Notes under the pieces: model-generated
Database searches by the model: none
Told to the model about the DNA's origin: nothing
What the model saw: the letters and a program-made list of their open reading frames with translations, nothing else
Assembly: GCA_023213395.1 (NCBI GenBank)
Contig: CM041465.1
Span: forward strand, 18,166,001-18,230,000
Reading direction: 5' to 3'
Source: Cycas panzhihuaensis
Lineage: Eukaryota > Cycadophyta
Length of the DNA stretch: 64,000 nt
Translations under genes and position numbers: made by a program
In this document: piece after piece, positions 35,267 through 46,437 of the stretch
Layout: the number at the start of each line of letters is the position of its first letter
Numbering within the stretch: position 1 is the stretch's first letter

Positions 35267-37250
35267 ATGGAAGGTACTCTTCCGATTGGACCTATCCCGC
35301 CTTGGTTGGAAACCCAAGCTCTTCCTTCATCATTCGAGTCCACCCAAGAGGGTGACGACTCCTTTACTACCGATCGATCAACACCTTTCTTGTGCTCCCC
35401 ATCCTTCTACCCCTTGTAGAGGATCCGTTCCTCCCGAGGATTGCCACGCGCGTGGCGATTTTATGAGGAACCTTGGATGGACATGCCTTGTTCGAGGTCC
35501 CGATCACCTCTTATGGGTATGTGGGGACTCCTCCTGTTGGCGTGCTTGAGGCTCTTGGCGGATGCCGTGCGGCATGCTCTCAACCACGTCCGAATGGCTT
35601 GAGGGTGTCTGCGCAGGGAGCCTCTTCCTCCTCTCTTCCCCTCACGCTTCATCCTCGTCGCCTTTCTGTGACAACAAACCCTTTCGTGCCTCTGGCGTCG
35701 CCCCATTCGTTTCTGCGGTGGGGGCACGTGTGGCACCTTCCATCCCTTATCAAGGCCCTAATGCCTTGGGGCCTTCTCACTGCATGTCTGCCCTCGGTGG
35801 GGGTTAGCATACCCATTCCCGATCCAACTAATGTGCCGTCTCCCAATCTGGCACATGCTGCTCCTAGTTGGCCTAGTCGCTCTGCTAGCTTTTCACTTGA
35901 TCGGGTGGGATTCGTTCCCACGCATCCTCCAACCCAGCGCGTTGGTGCTTCTTTCTACGTTCCCCCAGGGTATACTTCTCAACCTTGGGGGCAGGGTAGG
36001 GGAAGCCGTCTTCCTGTTTATGGGGTGGATCCGCTACACCCATACGGAATGGCCCCACCTACGGGTGGCCCGTATGGGCAGAACACAGTTCCGTATCCCT
36101 CTTGTCCGCCATCTAATGCAGTTCCATCCGTTGTGCCTTCACAAGGGAATCCGACTCCCTTCCAAGGTGCCCTTTTCCACGCCTCTTGTCGTGAGGGTGG
36201 TTCCTCAAGGAGGGATGGGTGTCCCTACCCCCATCCGCTCCTTGCGCGCCACCACTTCGTTCGTTGATCCTACGGTTCGAGCAAGGCGCGCCTTCGTGGA
36301 CTTTAGGTCAACCCCTCTCTCGGTTGGCGTTGCGAACCAACTTGCGCCTCATCCTCCACGAAGTTCCTAGATTCGATGGGACTTCGTCATGAAGACCCGG
36401 AGCATGTCCGTAGTTTCTCTATGGCATGCATCGATTCGGGCTTCGACCATATTTTGATGAAACTCTTTCCTCGATCCTTGCGGTGGCGCCCTTAAATGGT
36501 TTTATCGTCTCCACTCGATCTATTCATTCCGGATTGGTGGACGAGTTCATCAATTATTTTGATGTAGCTCGCCCATTCGAGGCGGGATGAAATCCCTTCT
36601 CTCGCTCAAACAAGGTCACGATGAGATGAATCGTGACTTTGTGCGGCGATTCCACGATCCGCTTCACTCCACCAAGGCGACTTTGCCCGAGGCGAGCGGG
36701 ACTGTTTGTCAATGCACCGTCCGAAGTCCACGTGGAAGTCCTCAAGATGGGGCGACCACGTGTGATTCGCGATCGCCAAGTGCTTGGCGTTGGAGGCTAT
36801 TGAGATCCAAGCCGGTCTCAAGAAACCTCTTAAGCCCTCACAACGCCAGTGAGGCACCACCCCTACCAAAGACACTAAATCTTCTCGGTAGCGGTCTTCC
36901 TCTCATCCTACCGAGAGGACCTTAGATCCCTCACCTCGGTATCGCTCGTTCGAGCGTCACGATGAAGGAGCTCAAGCTTCAAGATCCTTCGTCTCCTACT
37001 TGAACAAACAAGTCCAACAAACTACCCAAGCTCCTCTTCCCGGGAATGGGAGCATGATCCTCCCAAGCGAGAAGGTCGACCCTCGCTTGAGAAGAAGTGG
37101 TATTCCATTCATGGGGATTGCTTCCATGACGATTCACGTTGTAGGGCCCAGCATCCAAAGGATGCCCCTCGACGATTCCTCTCCCAAGCGGGCCTCAAGG
37201 CCTAATCTGAACCAACTGTTCACAAGGATCCGTTCCTAAACATGGGGGCG
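35267..37250 (+). pseudogene. gag of element H, frameshifted
   Basis: The likely start is ATG at 35267 (MEGTLPIGPIPPWLETQALP), 225 bases after the PBS. The frame breaks at about 35420 and continues at 35473-36267 as a Pro/Gly/Tyr-rich region (GYTSQPWGQGRG, then DPLHPYGMAPPTGGPYGQNT). The core follows in other frames at 36290-36720: FRSTPLSVGVA, VPRFDGTSS, MACIDSGFDHILMKLFPRSL, FINYFDVARPFEAG, MKSLLSLKQGHDEMNRDFVR, RFHDPLHSTKATLPE. A knuckle-like HGDCFHDDSRC lies near 37100. The order matches A. At least five frame changes are needed to read it. Confidence 0.8.
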
Positions 37251-37399
37251 TGATCGCAACCCCAAACCAAGAACAACCGTAGCAGGAAGATCACTGATCC
37301 CGCCCTTCCGCGACAAAGGGAAGGCGCGAACTCTTCTTCCTCTTCTCGTTCTCCCTAGCCAGTACTCCGTCGCCTTCACGACCCGGAATAGGGAAGAAG

Positions 37400-37858
37400 G
37401 TGATTCAGTTGCTTGAAGCAACTCTGACTTTCGCCCTTACGCGATCTCAAACTGCTAAGGAAGCGGCGGGAGCTGCCGGTTCTTCCGTTCCTTCCGATCC
37501 CCTTCCGGAAACCCTTCCTCAAAATCCCTCTTTTCCCAAGGCTATTCACATGCGCCCAGGTCGTTACGACTTTCGAAGGGCACTTACCCAACCCACTGGG
37601 AAGGGTAAACCCTTCTCCGTCGTGGATGAGCTCCATACGGTCGCTGCAGGAATGTCCTTGATGGACGTTCTGAGGAGTTGTCCCGAGCAACGGGCTCTCC
37701 TCCTGGAAGCTTTAGGATCGGGAGATGTGCCTGTCCACGCTTTGGGCGTCGCCCAAGGTGGCGGACCCACTATTTCCTTCGATCCTAAGGATCTTCCTCC
37801 CGCCGGTGAACGGGAACGTCAGTGGAACTTCCCATTCACCATCACGATCGATCGCTGA
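37400..37858 (+). pseudogene. Gag-protease spacer of element H
   Basis: A 152-residue open frame, Ala/Pro-rich, with RPGRYDFRRALTQPTGKGKP and GMSLMDVLRSCPEQRALLLE. It has no domain I recognise. It sits between the Gag knuckle and the protease. In this lineage it may be the Gag C-terminus or a linker. Confidence 0.5.
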
Positions 37859-37861
37859 TTG

Positions 37862-38150
37862 TACCCTCAGAAGAGCCGACAGCGGCTCTTGTCGATGCCA
37901 TGCCCTTGCGTGTTATGCAAGAGCTTGGTATCTCATATGGAACGTTCACTGGCGATGCCAAGGTATGACGGTGGCGAGAAGACCCCTCTCGGATGCATCG
38001 CGATTCCGCTCACCCTTGGGGCAAAACCATTCTTCTTGGATGTTGTAGTCCTCGGCGTTGGCGTGGATTACAACCACCTGCTGGGACGCCCATGGCCCGA
38101 CCAAATGGGAGCCGTGTGTTCGACCCTTTGGGGCGACCTAAATTAGTCCA
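37862..38150 (+). pseudogene. Retropepsin-like protease of element H
   Basis: The frame at the start reads ALVDAMPLRVMQELGISYG, the loop after the active-site Asp; the triplet itself is shifted out of frame (EPTAALVD). The 95-residue frame 37859-38146 then gives MPRYDGGEKTPLGCIAIPLT, DVVVLGVGVDYNHLLGRPWP and DQMGAVC. The last words are the conserved protease end. A frameshift lies near 37920. Confidence 0.7.
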
Positions 38151-39120
38151 TGACGGACGAATGAGAGTGGTTCCGTGAACGTCCTTTGCCAAACAAACTC
38201 GTTATGCCAATTCGGCAAACCAAGGTTCACCACTCACGCCTCGGCTTGTTCAATTGGTATACCCAATCCGTCAGAAGAAGATCCCACATCTTCCCTTCCT
38301 AGTCTCGCACGTTTTGCCCCTATTGGCGTCGAGAGTTATGGGTACCTTGCTTCGTTCAGCGATGATGAATCGCTTGACGGAGACGAGGGTTGTCTCCACC
38401 CCATTTCTTTCCTTCGCGCCAATAGGCGTACTGCCTCGCTCTAGACCCTCGTCTGGAACCTCTCTCGTTGGTGAGACTAGCCCCTCGTGCGTGTCACACA
38501 CCATCACTCGTCTTGACACTTGGCCGTCGGTTCTTCTTTTCATTACCCTCGCGGTGATGGTTTTGAGGAATTGCCTTTCGCTCCTCTCGAGGAGCCTCTT
38601 TCTGTTTTCCTTGGTTCCATGAAGGAGTTGAGCGATCAATGATCACCCGGTCCGTTGCTCCTTTCCTTCTAGCGCTTCTTCTACTCGAAATAGGGTCATC
38701 CATGGAGTGGACTATTTCGAGGATGATGAAGCCTATTTGAGCACCTAGCCGGGCCTTGCACCTAATCGCCTTCGGTCACCACGCTCGGTCAGGAAGATCC
38801 TTGCGGTCGGATCCACGCTTCGATCCGATCCCTCTCTATTCCTCCTCCTCCGTTGATCTTGCCCTCTTCACTTTGAAGAGGGCAATGCCATGTGCATGGG
38901 GGAATTCAAGGCGTAGTCTTGGCCCCGCAAGGTCATTAGGGTTGGGGCGAATGCTCTCCTGATGAGATTAGGGAATATTCCCTTACATTCCAGAATTTGA
39001 GACATTTTCGCGTGGGATTATCCGACATGAAGGGAATCGACCCCTCGATTGTCACCCATAACCTCACCACCCTTCTGGCGCCGATCACGTGCGCGGGCGG
39101 CGTCCTCTTCACCAAGCTCT
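38151..39120 (+). pseudogene. Protease-RT linker of element H
   Basis: ARFAPIGVESYGYLASFSDD at about 38300-38365, then, in other frames, LALFTLKRAMPCAWG (38850-38900) and the RT lead-in VWDYPDMKGIDPSI-like words near 39030. A and G have the same sequence of words. No enzyme motif. Three or more frame changes. Confidence 0.6.
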
Positions 39121-39149
39121 GCGCCGTCAAGATGGAGGTTGAAAAGTTT

Positions 39150-39818
39150 ACGGATCTTTGGGCTTGTTACTTCTATTGATTACCCTAAGTGGGTCTCTAA
39201 TATTGTTCCGTTGCCAAAAGAGCGGGGCAATCCGCATATCGTCGATTTCCACGACATCAACAACGCTTGTCCTAAGGACAATTTCCCGCTACCCTTCTTA
39301 GATCAAATCATCGATCGCTTGGCCGGATTCAAGTGATGTCCTTAATGGACTTCTCGGTTCAACCAAATCCAGTTTCCCAAAGACCGCCATAAGGCGGCCT
39401 TCACTACTCCACAGGGTACCTTCGCCTACAAGGCGTGCCCTTTGGCCTTAAAAATCACGGTGCTACATATCAAAGAGCCATGCACTTCATCTTCCACGAT
39501 CTCATCAACGACACGTTGGAGGTCTTCATGGACGATATGATGGGTCTTTCTCGCGTGAGAGCCCATCACCCTTCCGACTTGCGTGCCATCTTCTCACGAT
39601 GCCGCGAGTATCACGTCAGTCTTAATCCGCTCAAATGTGTGTTTGCCGTCACGTCGGGTAAACTCCTTGGGTTCCTTGTATCCAAACAAGGAATTCAGAT
39701 CGACCCTAACAAAGTCAGGGCGATCCTCGACATGCCGCCTCCTAGAACTCAATGGCAGATCAAGTCGTTTCTAGGTAGGCTCGGTTTCCTTAGGCGCTTC
39801 CTGGCGACTTATTTGTAA
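39150..39818 (+). pseudogene. Reverse transcriptase of element H
   Basis: SIDYPKWVSNIVPLPKERGN, then HIVDFHDINNACPKDNFPLP and FLDQIIDRLAGFK (fingers and palm). A stop/frameshift falls at 39336. The frame reopens at 39435 with MPFGLKNHGATYQRAMHFIF, the catalytic box VFMDDMMGLS near 39525, LKCVFAVTSGKLLGFLVS and RTQWQIKSFLGRLGFLRRFL. FMDD replaces the common YVDD/FVDD, as in A. Ty3/gypsy assignment is certain from these words. Confidence 0.9.
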
Positions 39819-39899
39819 ATGCTAAACCCCTTACGAACTGTTGAAGAAGGAGCTCCTTTTGCACAGTCGACAAGACCCAAAAGGCCTTCGAAGGACTCA

Positions 39900-40400
39900 A
39901 GGAAGCCCTGGCTTCCGCTCCTACGTTGGCGCCTCCCCGAGTCGATAGGCCCTTCATTTTGTATACCTCGGCGACTGACGAGTCCTTGGGCGCTATGCTC
40001 GCTCAGGAGGATGACTCAGAGGCGAGAGAGCTATATACTTCATCGATCGTACCCTTGTGGTCTGCCGATTTAACTATTCCCTGCAGAAGGAATGTCTCTC
40101 CTTGGTCTCTGCGACCAAGAAGTTTAGGCATTACTTGCTCGTGATACTAAGGTGATCATTCAATCCGATCCTTGAGATACTTACTAACTCGTTCGGACTT
40201 GACGGGTAGGGGTGGTCGTTGGGCTATCCTACTCCAAGAATTTGATCTCCTTATCGTTAGGAAATCAAAGAAGGGCATGATAGTGGTAGAGCAACTTCTG
40301 AACACCCACATCCCTAACTCCTTTGATACTCCGGTTGATGATTCTCTCCCGATGAGTCTATCCCGACGATCCGGGAGTTAAATCCCCATCCACTCCGACA
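39900..40400 (+). pseudogene. RNase H (gypsy type) of element H
   Basis: PFILYTSATDESLGAMLAQE at 39950-40010 (first catalytic Asp), a Glu region in another frame (YSLQKECLSLVSATKKFRHY), then YLLTRSDLTGRGGRWAILLQ and KSKKGMIVVEQLLN. This is the normal RNase H fused to RT in gypsy elements. It is separate from the second RNase H at 42238. Confidence 0.8.
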
Positions 40401-40529
40401 ATGAGTGGTGCGGTGACATAGTGCGGTATCTCACACGGCCAGCAATACCGCCCGACACTAGTAACAAAGTTAAATCTAGCATCCAGGACTTACGCTCGGT
40501 AATACCTCCTCGTGGGCGGTATTGTACAA

Positions 40530-41614
40530 GAGGTCCTTGATGGGATCCTTCTCCCGTGCGTCACCGTGGCCGGCCAAGATTCAGCGAATGCCACCACGGC
40601 ATTTGTGGGGGTCACTTTGGGGGCGATCTATGGCTCGAGAGGATCCTCCGTATGGGCTACTTTTGGCCATCTCTTTTAAAGGCATCGCCTTTGTCTTTGA
40701 AATGTCGGCGATGTCAAGAGCATGCCAACATTTCCCATGTGCCTTCGAGACTTTGCACCCTATTGTTTCGCCATGGCCTTCGCTCGATGGGGATTAGACC
40801 TCATTGGGGCTATTTCCCGCCGTCGTCATGACACAAGTTCATCTTGAGCGCCACGGAGTATTTCACCAAATGGTGAGGCCATCCCTTTGATCACTACCCG
40901 GCAAAGCGATTGCCACATTCATCTATCGGACATCATTTGCGCTTGGGATTCCGGATGTCACGATTCACACAATGGAACCCCTTTTGTAATAGGGAGGTGG
41001 ATGAGCTTTGCGAGAAGTTTAAAATCTCCCATAAGACTTCCTCTCCTTACTACCCTCAGGCAAATGGCCAGGTGGAGTCGTTTAACAAGACTCTTATCAA
41101 CATTCTCAAGAAAACCGTCGGTCGATCCCAAAGGGATTGGCACCTTCAGCTGCCCTCCGCCTTATGGGCTTATCGTACTTCCATCCGTTCTGCCATAGGA
41201 ATGACCCCGTTCTCCCTGGTCTACGGGACTGAGGCGGTACTCCCATTGGAGGTGGAGATTCCTTCCTTGCGAGTCTCCCTTCGAGGTTTCATTGACGATG
41301 AGTCGATCCGTCAGGCACGCCTGCTGGACCTCGAAGCTTTGGATGAGAGACGCTTAGCGCTTATCGCTAACCTAGCATCCAAAGCCTGTTCACAAAGGGC
41401 CCACGATAAACACACTGCATTCAGCCCTTTGTTTCCGGGGACTATGTCCTCAAGCTCGAATATCTCCATGACCGTTTGACCAAATTCCAACCGGTGGGTC
41501 GGTCCTTTTGTCATTATCGAATCTCTCGATAATGGTGCCTATAGGATAGCCACCACGGAGGGCTCGAATTTGAGAAAGCGGATTAATGGGATGTTCCTTA
41601 AGTTTTACGCTTGA
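40530..41614 (+). pseudogene. Integrase of element H
   Basis: The HHCC part lies at 40590-40740 (HGICGGHFGGRSMARRILRM-like words, then LKCRRCQEHANISHVP). The core has RWGLDLIGAIS (first Asp), NGTPFCNREVDELCEKFKIS (after the second Asp), and SPYYPQANGQVESFNKTLIN (Glu in GQVE). The frame 40910-41479 is open for 189 residues. Then ALWAYRTSIRSAIGMTPFSL, VYGTEAVLPLEVEIPS and the C-terminal words FVIIESLDNGAYRIA. It ends at TGA 41612-41614. The chromodomain of chromoviruses is absent. Frameshifts near 40880 and 41480. Confidence 0.9.
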
Positions 41615-42237
41615 CCCTTCTACGATCCCTCGCCTGCTCAAAGCGAGCCTAAACTACCATCTTAGGTTGTCCCCATTCTTCCGTGGCGTGTAGAATGGCT
41701 ATTTATGCTGGACCCCGCTTTGTCTCTCTGGTTCCGTCCGCGGGACCCGCGTTCCCATATCCTCTCGGGAACCTTGGTCCTCTCGCTTGGGCATCTCCCA
41801 ACCGGGAGGACGCTTGGGGGCATTGTTGCCCCTCTTTCTGTCTGGCGTTTCCTTCGCATATCCGTTATTCTCTCCTGCAGACATGTATGCCATACCTTCC
41901 TAACCTCACACCTCCATGTCGTCCAGCTCACGGGCGTGTGTGTGTGCCCTGTTAGGTGTGTGGTTATACATGGAAGGAAACGTGTGCATCATACAATAAA
42001 ATGTTCATAACATGAATCACCTACTACACAACATAACACTCACCCCATGCATATATACACGTCAAAATCATGGCATCATACATCACAGGAAGCGGTGTCC
42101 TTGCGAGGGGTACAATCATATGGTCCTATATATGACCCCACAGGCCCGTGCTTTCCTCCGCCAAGCTATCCATCCATGTTCATCTGCTATGGCCCCACAG
42201 GTTACCTCATTGCTAGGTCCTCCTACCCTTGGCCACC
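41615..42237 (+). other. Gap between integrase and the second RNase H of element H
   Basis: About 620 bases with no recognised domain. 41950-42090 is locally AT-richer than the rest of H. A short frame at 42047-42256 is Tyr/Pro-rich (YGPIYDPTGPCFPPPSYPSM). It might hold an internal promoter, an intron or a degenerate tether; the sequence does not decide. Confidence 0.4.
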
Positions 42238-42720
42238 ATGTTGTACATTTTTCTAAGTGTTGCCTTCATCATGATCATCTGCTTGGATTTTGTGTCACCT
42301 ATGCATACACATCTTTCTGACGGCCGCGGTAACCCTGAACCTTCATTGCGTGGATTCTCCGTAGCCCTTCCGGGTTATGATCTCCTCGCTCTGGGATCTT
42401 CCTCCGAGGCTACCAACAATGAAGCCGAGTATCTGGTGTCATCGAAGCCCTTCCGATGCCCTTCGTTTCCATCACGGACCCATTGTTTTGCTCTGCGACT
42501 CTCAAGTTGTGGTGTCTCATCTCACCCAGTTCACTGCAGTGCGATGCCCTCACTTGAGGACTCTTGCTTCTGCCCGGATCCCTCACCGCGTTTCTCTTCT
42601 GTTGATATCCGGCATATCCCTCGGGCTCTCAATCTTGAGGCGAGATAGCCTTGTTTGCCTCATCCTTGGCCTTTGTCTCGCCTGGCCGTCCACGAGTCTT
42701 GCTTGGCCTTCACCGCCCAA
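42238..42720 (+). pseudogene. Additional RNase H1-type domain 3' of integrase in element H
   Basis: Read across three frames: SDGRGNPEPSLRGFSVALPG (catalytic Asp and GNP turn), ALGSSSEATNNEAEYL (catalytic Glu in TNNEAEY), then IVLLCDSQVVVSHL (third catalytic Asp in CDSQ) and RHIPRALNLEA with DSLA at the end. This is a cellular/archaeal-type RNase H1 fold order, the type known as the second RNase H of Tat-lineage elements. It lies in its own reading region about 620 bases after the integrase stop. Upstream in-frame residues (MLYIFLSVAFIMIICLDFV) are hydrophobic; whether they are translated is unknown. Two frame changes. Confidence 0.82.
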
Positions 42721-43080
42721 GCCTCGGTGGTTGGTCGCTCAGCATGATCTGCTCGCACCTCCAAATCGGGTTGCTAACGAGGTAAAACTATGGTACCCAC
42801 CATTTGTTCCCCATGTGGTCGCATGCTCCTTTGCATTCATTGTGGTGGGGCGGCCCCTACTTTGTCTCTTTCTCTCGATCGGTTTCGGTGGCTCATAGGC
42901 GGCCCTATGTTGTCTCCACCGCTTTCGTATCCACGCGTTCGCCCACGACACTCATGGCACCCTTGCCCTCTTGATCGATCTTGATTGATATATCTATATA
43001 CACATGTACTCTTGGCGGTTGTGTTGCCGGCGTCGCCATCGCATCGAGCTTCGGCGGCGAGGCTCTGCTTGCCGAGGCGA

Positions 43081-45599
43081 TGTTCCGGCTTCGGGAATGG
43101 ATCTGAATCACCGACTTCGTAAGTGCGGTATGTCTCTAGCATTATCATCACTTTTATGTCTTGATTATGCCTTACATATTTGCATGCGTATGACTTTGTG
43201 GGCGGCACGGTCGTCGTCCACACCTATGTTTAGCCTATGACGACTATAGCGGGGCACACTCTTAGCGAGTGTGGCACCACAGTGACCGTATTACTTCCGC
43301 ATCGCCCTCCTCTCTCCACGGATCCACCGGGTTTGCGCCACCCCCACCGTGTGATGTCTCATCGTCGCTTGGTTAGCTTGCCACCTCATTTGGGGCCTAT
43401 TTACGCTCCGTGGGCCCGTTTCTTGGCTTGTTTGCTCCGGGTGGGTGTTTTAGTTGTCCTTTAGCCTTTTAGTTTGCCCCGACTGGACGGTTGGTGGGCC
43501 CCATTTGTGTCTCTGGTGCATCTGCCGTAATCTTGGCATCTGCCGTGATCTTGTGATCTGCCGGGATTTTGTGATCTGCATTTGGAATATTCAGTGATAG
43601 CTAAAGTTCCGTGATCTGACATCTCTGTTTGTTTTCAAAATCCGGTGGCAATTTCACATTATGCGAAGCGCCACGTGGTTCGCCTTTTCTCCCTCCCGGT
43701 AGTGCCCTATTCGCGTACTTTAGGGTTTTGCTTTAGTACTTAAACATCTTTTGGCTCTTTTTTGGATCTCTTTTTGGCTCACTTTTGGATTTACTCTCAA
43801 GAGGAACACTCTCCTGCTCTGCTCTCTTCTTTGTTTTGCTGCAACAATGGACTGCACTCTTCATACTGACCGACTCTCCTTTGGCTTGGTGAGACATTCT
43901 CTCGGCCCTCAAACGCCTTGGAGAGGGCTCCTTTGAAGCGGTTTCAGTGCTTTCTACCGAGCGATCCACGAGTTCCCGTTTGCGGTGTTTCCGTTCCACC
44001 TCCATAGCAGGCCCCTAGCACACTCTATTCAGTCTGGTGTGTGTTCCGGCCCTTCTTCACGCCTTTTGGGTGGGGCAAATCCCTTGCCTCCCTTTCGGTA
44101 CTCTTCACTTTGTATTTGTTTTGGTGATATCTACACTTGACTTATTTATTTTCATTTGTTGCTTGAGAGTTGGTTTCCTCCCTCTTGAGGGCTGTACCAC
44201 TCTCCCTCTGCTTCTTACTGCGTTCTTTGTCCAGCGTGGCGTTGAGGTTGCATAGGCTTTGGGCAGAGGCTGGGTGGATTCGCACCACCTTCCACGCTCC
44301 CCAAGCGGCTCAAAGCCCTCAAGCCTCCCTCTCGCCCGTGCTACTCTTGGCTTGCAAACAAGGGTTGAAGGCTCCCCTTGGTTGCCCAAACCGGTATTTG
44401 TCACAAGTTGCGGCGCGATTTGGGACCCTTTATTCAGGTTTGGGTGCCATCCATAGGCCCCAACCGTGGGTTCTTCTCCACCTTTGCTCCCGGTTGCGGT
44501 TTGCTCCCGTAGCATCCGGTTCCCGTGGGTGTCTTTGGGTCTTTCTTGCCCCTCCTTGCAGCCATTTTCCAGCCTTGAGTCTTGACTTTCTCCTCGCTAC
44601 CCCGTGGCTCTTGGGGAGAGGTTTGGGCACCATTCTTGAGCGGTAGGCCACTCAGGAGCTTACCACTGTTGTTTCCTTTCATTTGGACCGTTCTTCTTTG
44701 GTATTTTCCTTATTGGACTAACACTGATGCATGTACATTTAGACTCTCGTTTATGTCGTTAGACATATATTGCTAGATCTTTGTGTTGCATATAGGTGTC
44801 TCCCTCGGCGGAGGGAGACCTTTGTTGCTTCTGGTACTCGGGACGGAGAACATTGCCGTTGCCCCTTCCACCTGGCGCCCTTGCATGTGTCATATTTTAT
44901 GCTATCTCATTTGCTAGTTAGCATTTCTTTCCTTCCTTGATTATCGCATTTATTTTTCACAGGAAGGTAAGGAAGCCCCTTTTCGCTCATGCTACATTTC
45001 ACATCCGATGCAGCTGCTTGAGTGGTTGGGTGCTCCTCAGGAAGGCTCGCCATCTCTCACGCCTTGGCCCGGTGCACGCTTTGTCCCCTTCGCACCTTGC
45101 TTTTTACCTTTTATTCTTTTCCTAGTAATTAGAACATCGAAGATTAAAAGGGAAAATTACCTTTGTATTGGTTTTGCGATTTGTTTGCCTTGTTGCATGT
45201 ACTCTTGTTATTCGTAGGAAAGGTTGTAGGAGTCTTTTCTCTCTTACCCTTCCTCCCTCTTCCCTAGCCAGCGCCTTGGCTCCTTCAGCATCGCTCGTAT
45301 ACAGGTTAGATTGCGTGGGATTGCTCTTGGCCTATCCTTGTTAGGTTCTTTCTCTCTCCCTTGGCCACCCAAGGGTGGGAGGGCCTACTCCCAGTCAACC
45401 CGGGTTCGTCCTCGATCTTCGCCCTTCGCTCAAGGTGGTGAAGGGTCACCCGATAGTAGCCATACTCCATTGCGGATCCGAACTCGCTCCGGCGCAGGCG
45501 CCTCTGCGTGTAGTTGCTTGCCTTGTAGGTTCCACTTCCCTCTGGTTTCGTCACCATCTCTCCCGCTTATCGATTCGGCGGTTATCCAAATAGCGTCCA
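43081..45599 (+). repeat. 3' LTR of element H
   Basis: Starts TGTTCCGGCTTCGGGAATGG and ends TAGCGTCCA, followed by TSD GAAAC. 2519 bp. No clear purine tract precedes it (the flank is GCTTGCCGAGGCGA), which is unusual. About 360 bases between the second RNase H and this LTR hold no recognised gene. Confidence 0.92.
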
Positions 45600-45604
45600 G
45601 AAAC

Positions 45605-46418
45605 CTAGGGTGGTAATTAAGATGAGGTTGAAGTAAGGTGAGTAGAGGCTACTCAACTAAGATATAAATGGATAGGTTATGGGATTAAAGAAGGTAGACC
45701 TATTTGTTGAGAAGTAGGGACATGAGAAGGGCTAAGATTACTTTAAATAGGTGTAGTAGAGGTTCCCTCATATGTAGAAGGTACCACATAAGGAGAATGG
45801 GTTTGAAATTGTAACCTAGAAAGTGAAGGGAGAGGTTGAGAATAAACCAATTTATGATCTTCAACCTCTCCTAAAGGAGGTGAGATTAGCCTGGGTGAAG
45901 AAGGATGGGAAGGTAAGGGTGATGAGTTAGCATCAAGAGCAATAGAAGGCTCAACCTATATGGACTTATGTTCTTTATATAATAGAATAAATTGACGATG
46001 TTGAGGAGAGGATGTTATGGTATAAGTCTCTGGGTAGAAAGGATCTTAATATCTGGGGATATGGAGAGGAGTAAGGACCTTAGTAAGAACCAACTCATAA
46101 TAAGATGGGGGTACTTAAGTGGGAAGAGCTTCTTCTTATACAAAAGAAGAATTCATAAGAGAATAACCACCATGGAATTGAGAGGGCTTAGGGTACCCTT
46201 ACTCCATAGGTGTTTCATATAATTGAATTGAATCTTTAGAAGGATAACATAAGTATCATGTATATGATATTTTAAAGGGTCAACATAAGAAGATGAAACT
46301 TCATGAGTGGGGTGTGAAGGTTGAAGTTAAAAATTAGGCAAGAGACCTTGAATTCTCAATGATCTTCTTTAGGTAGGCGGTGTAGTTTCCATTACTTTAA
46401 ATAAAAAATAAATGATAA
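45605..46418 (-). pseudogene. Element G: N-terminal gag region, right of the H insertion
   Basis: Continues the Gag N-terminal part of G after removal of H. The minus strand is Pro/Ser/Tyr-rich but broken by stops. The gag start cannot be fixed. The only sizeable plus-strand frame here (45992-46222) is a shadow. Confidence 0.55.
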
Positions 46419-46419
46419 T

Positions 46420-46437
46420 TCCCTAGTATGGTTGCTA
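46420..46437 (-). other. Primer-binding site of element G
   Basis: The minus strand reads TAGCAACCATACTAGGGA, matching the A and H sites with a few changes. Confidence 0.6.

Larger units (their letters stand above)
32512..45599 (+). mobile_element. Element H: full-length GC-rich Tat-like Ty3/gypsy retrotransposon
   Basis: 13.1 kb, flanked by TSD GAAAC, with LTRs of 2510 and 2519 bp. Order on the plus strand: LTR, PBS, gag, protease, RT, RNase H, integrase, a gap of about 600 bases, a second RNase H1-type domain, LTR. It is visibly richer in G, C and CpG than the rest of the window, with sharp edges at the TSDs. Protein words match A throughout. Each domain is broken by small frame changes rather than by the CAG/TGG stops seen elsewhere. 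It is inserted into G, a relative. Confidence 0.92.

Noticed and set aside
42238-42295. Hydrophobic segment before the extra RNase H as an env-like gene
   Set aside because: Too short, without any other envelope feature, and the domain after it is clearly RNase H.
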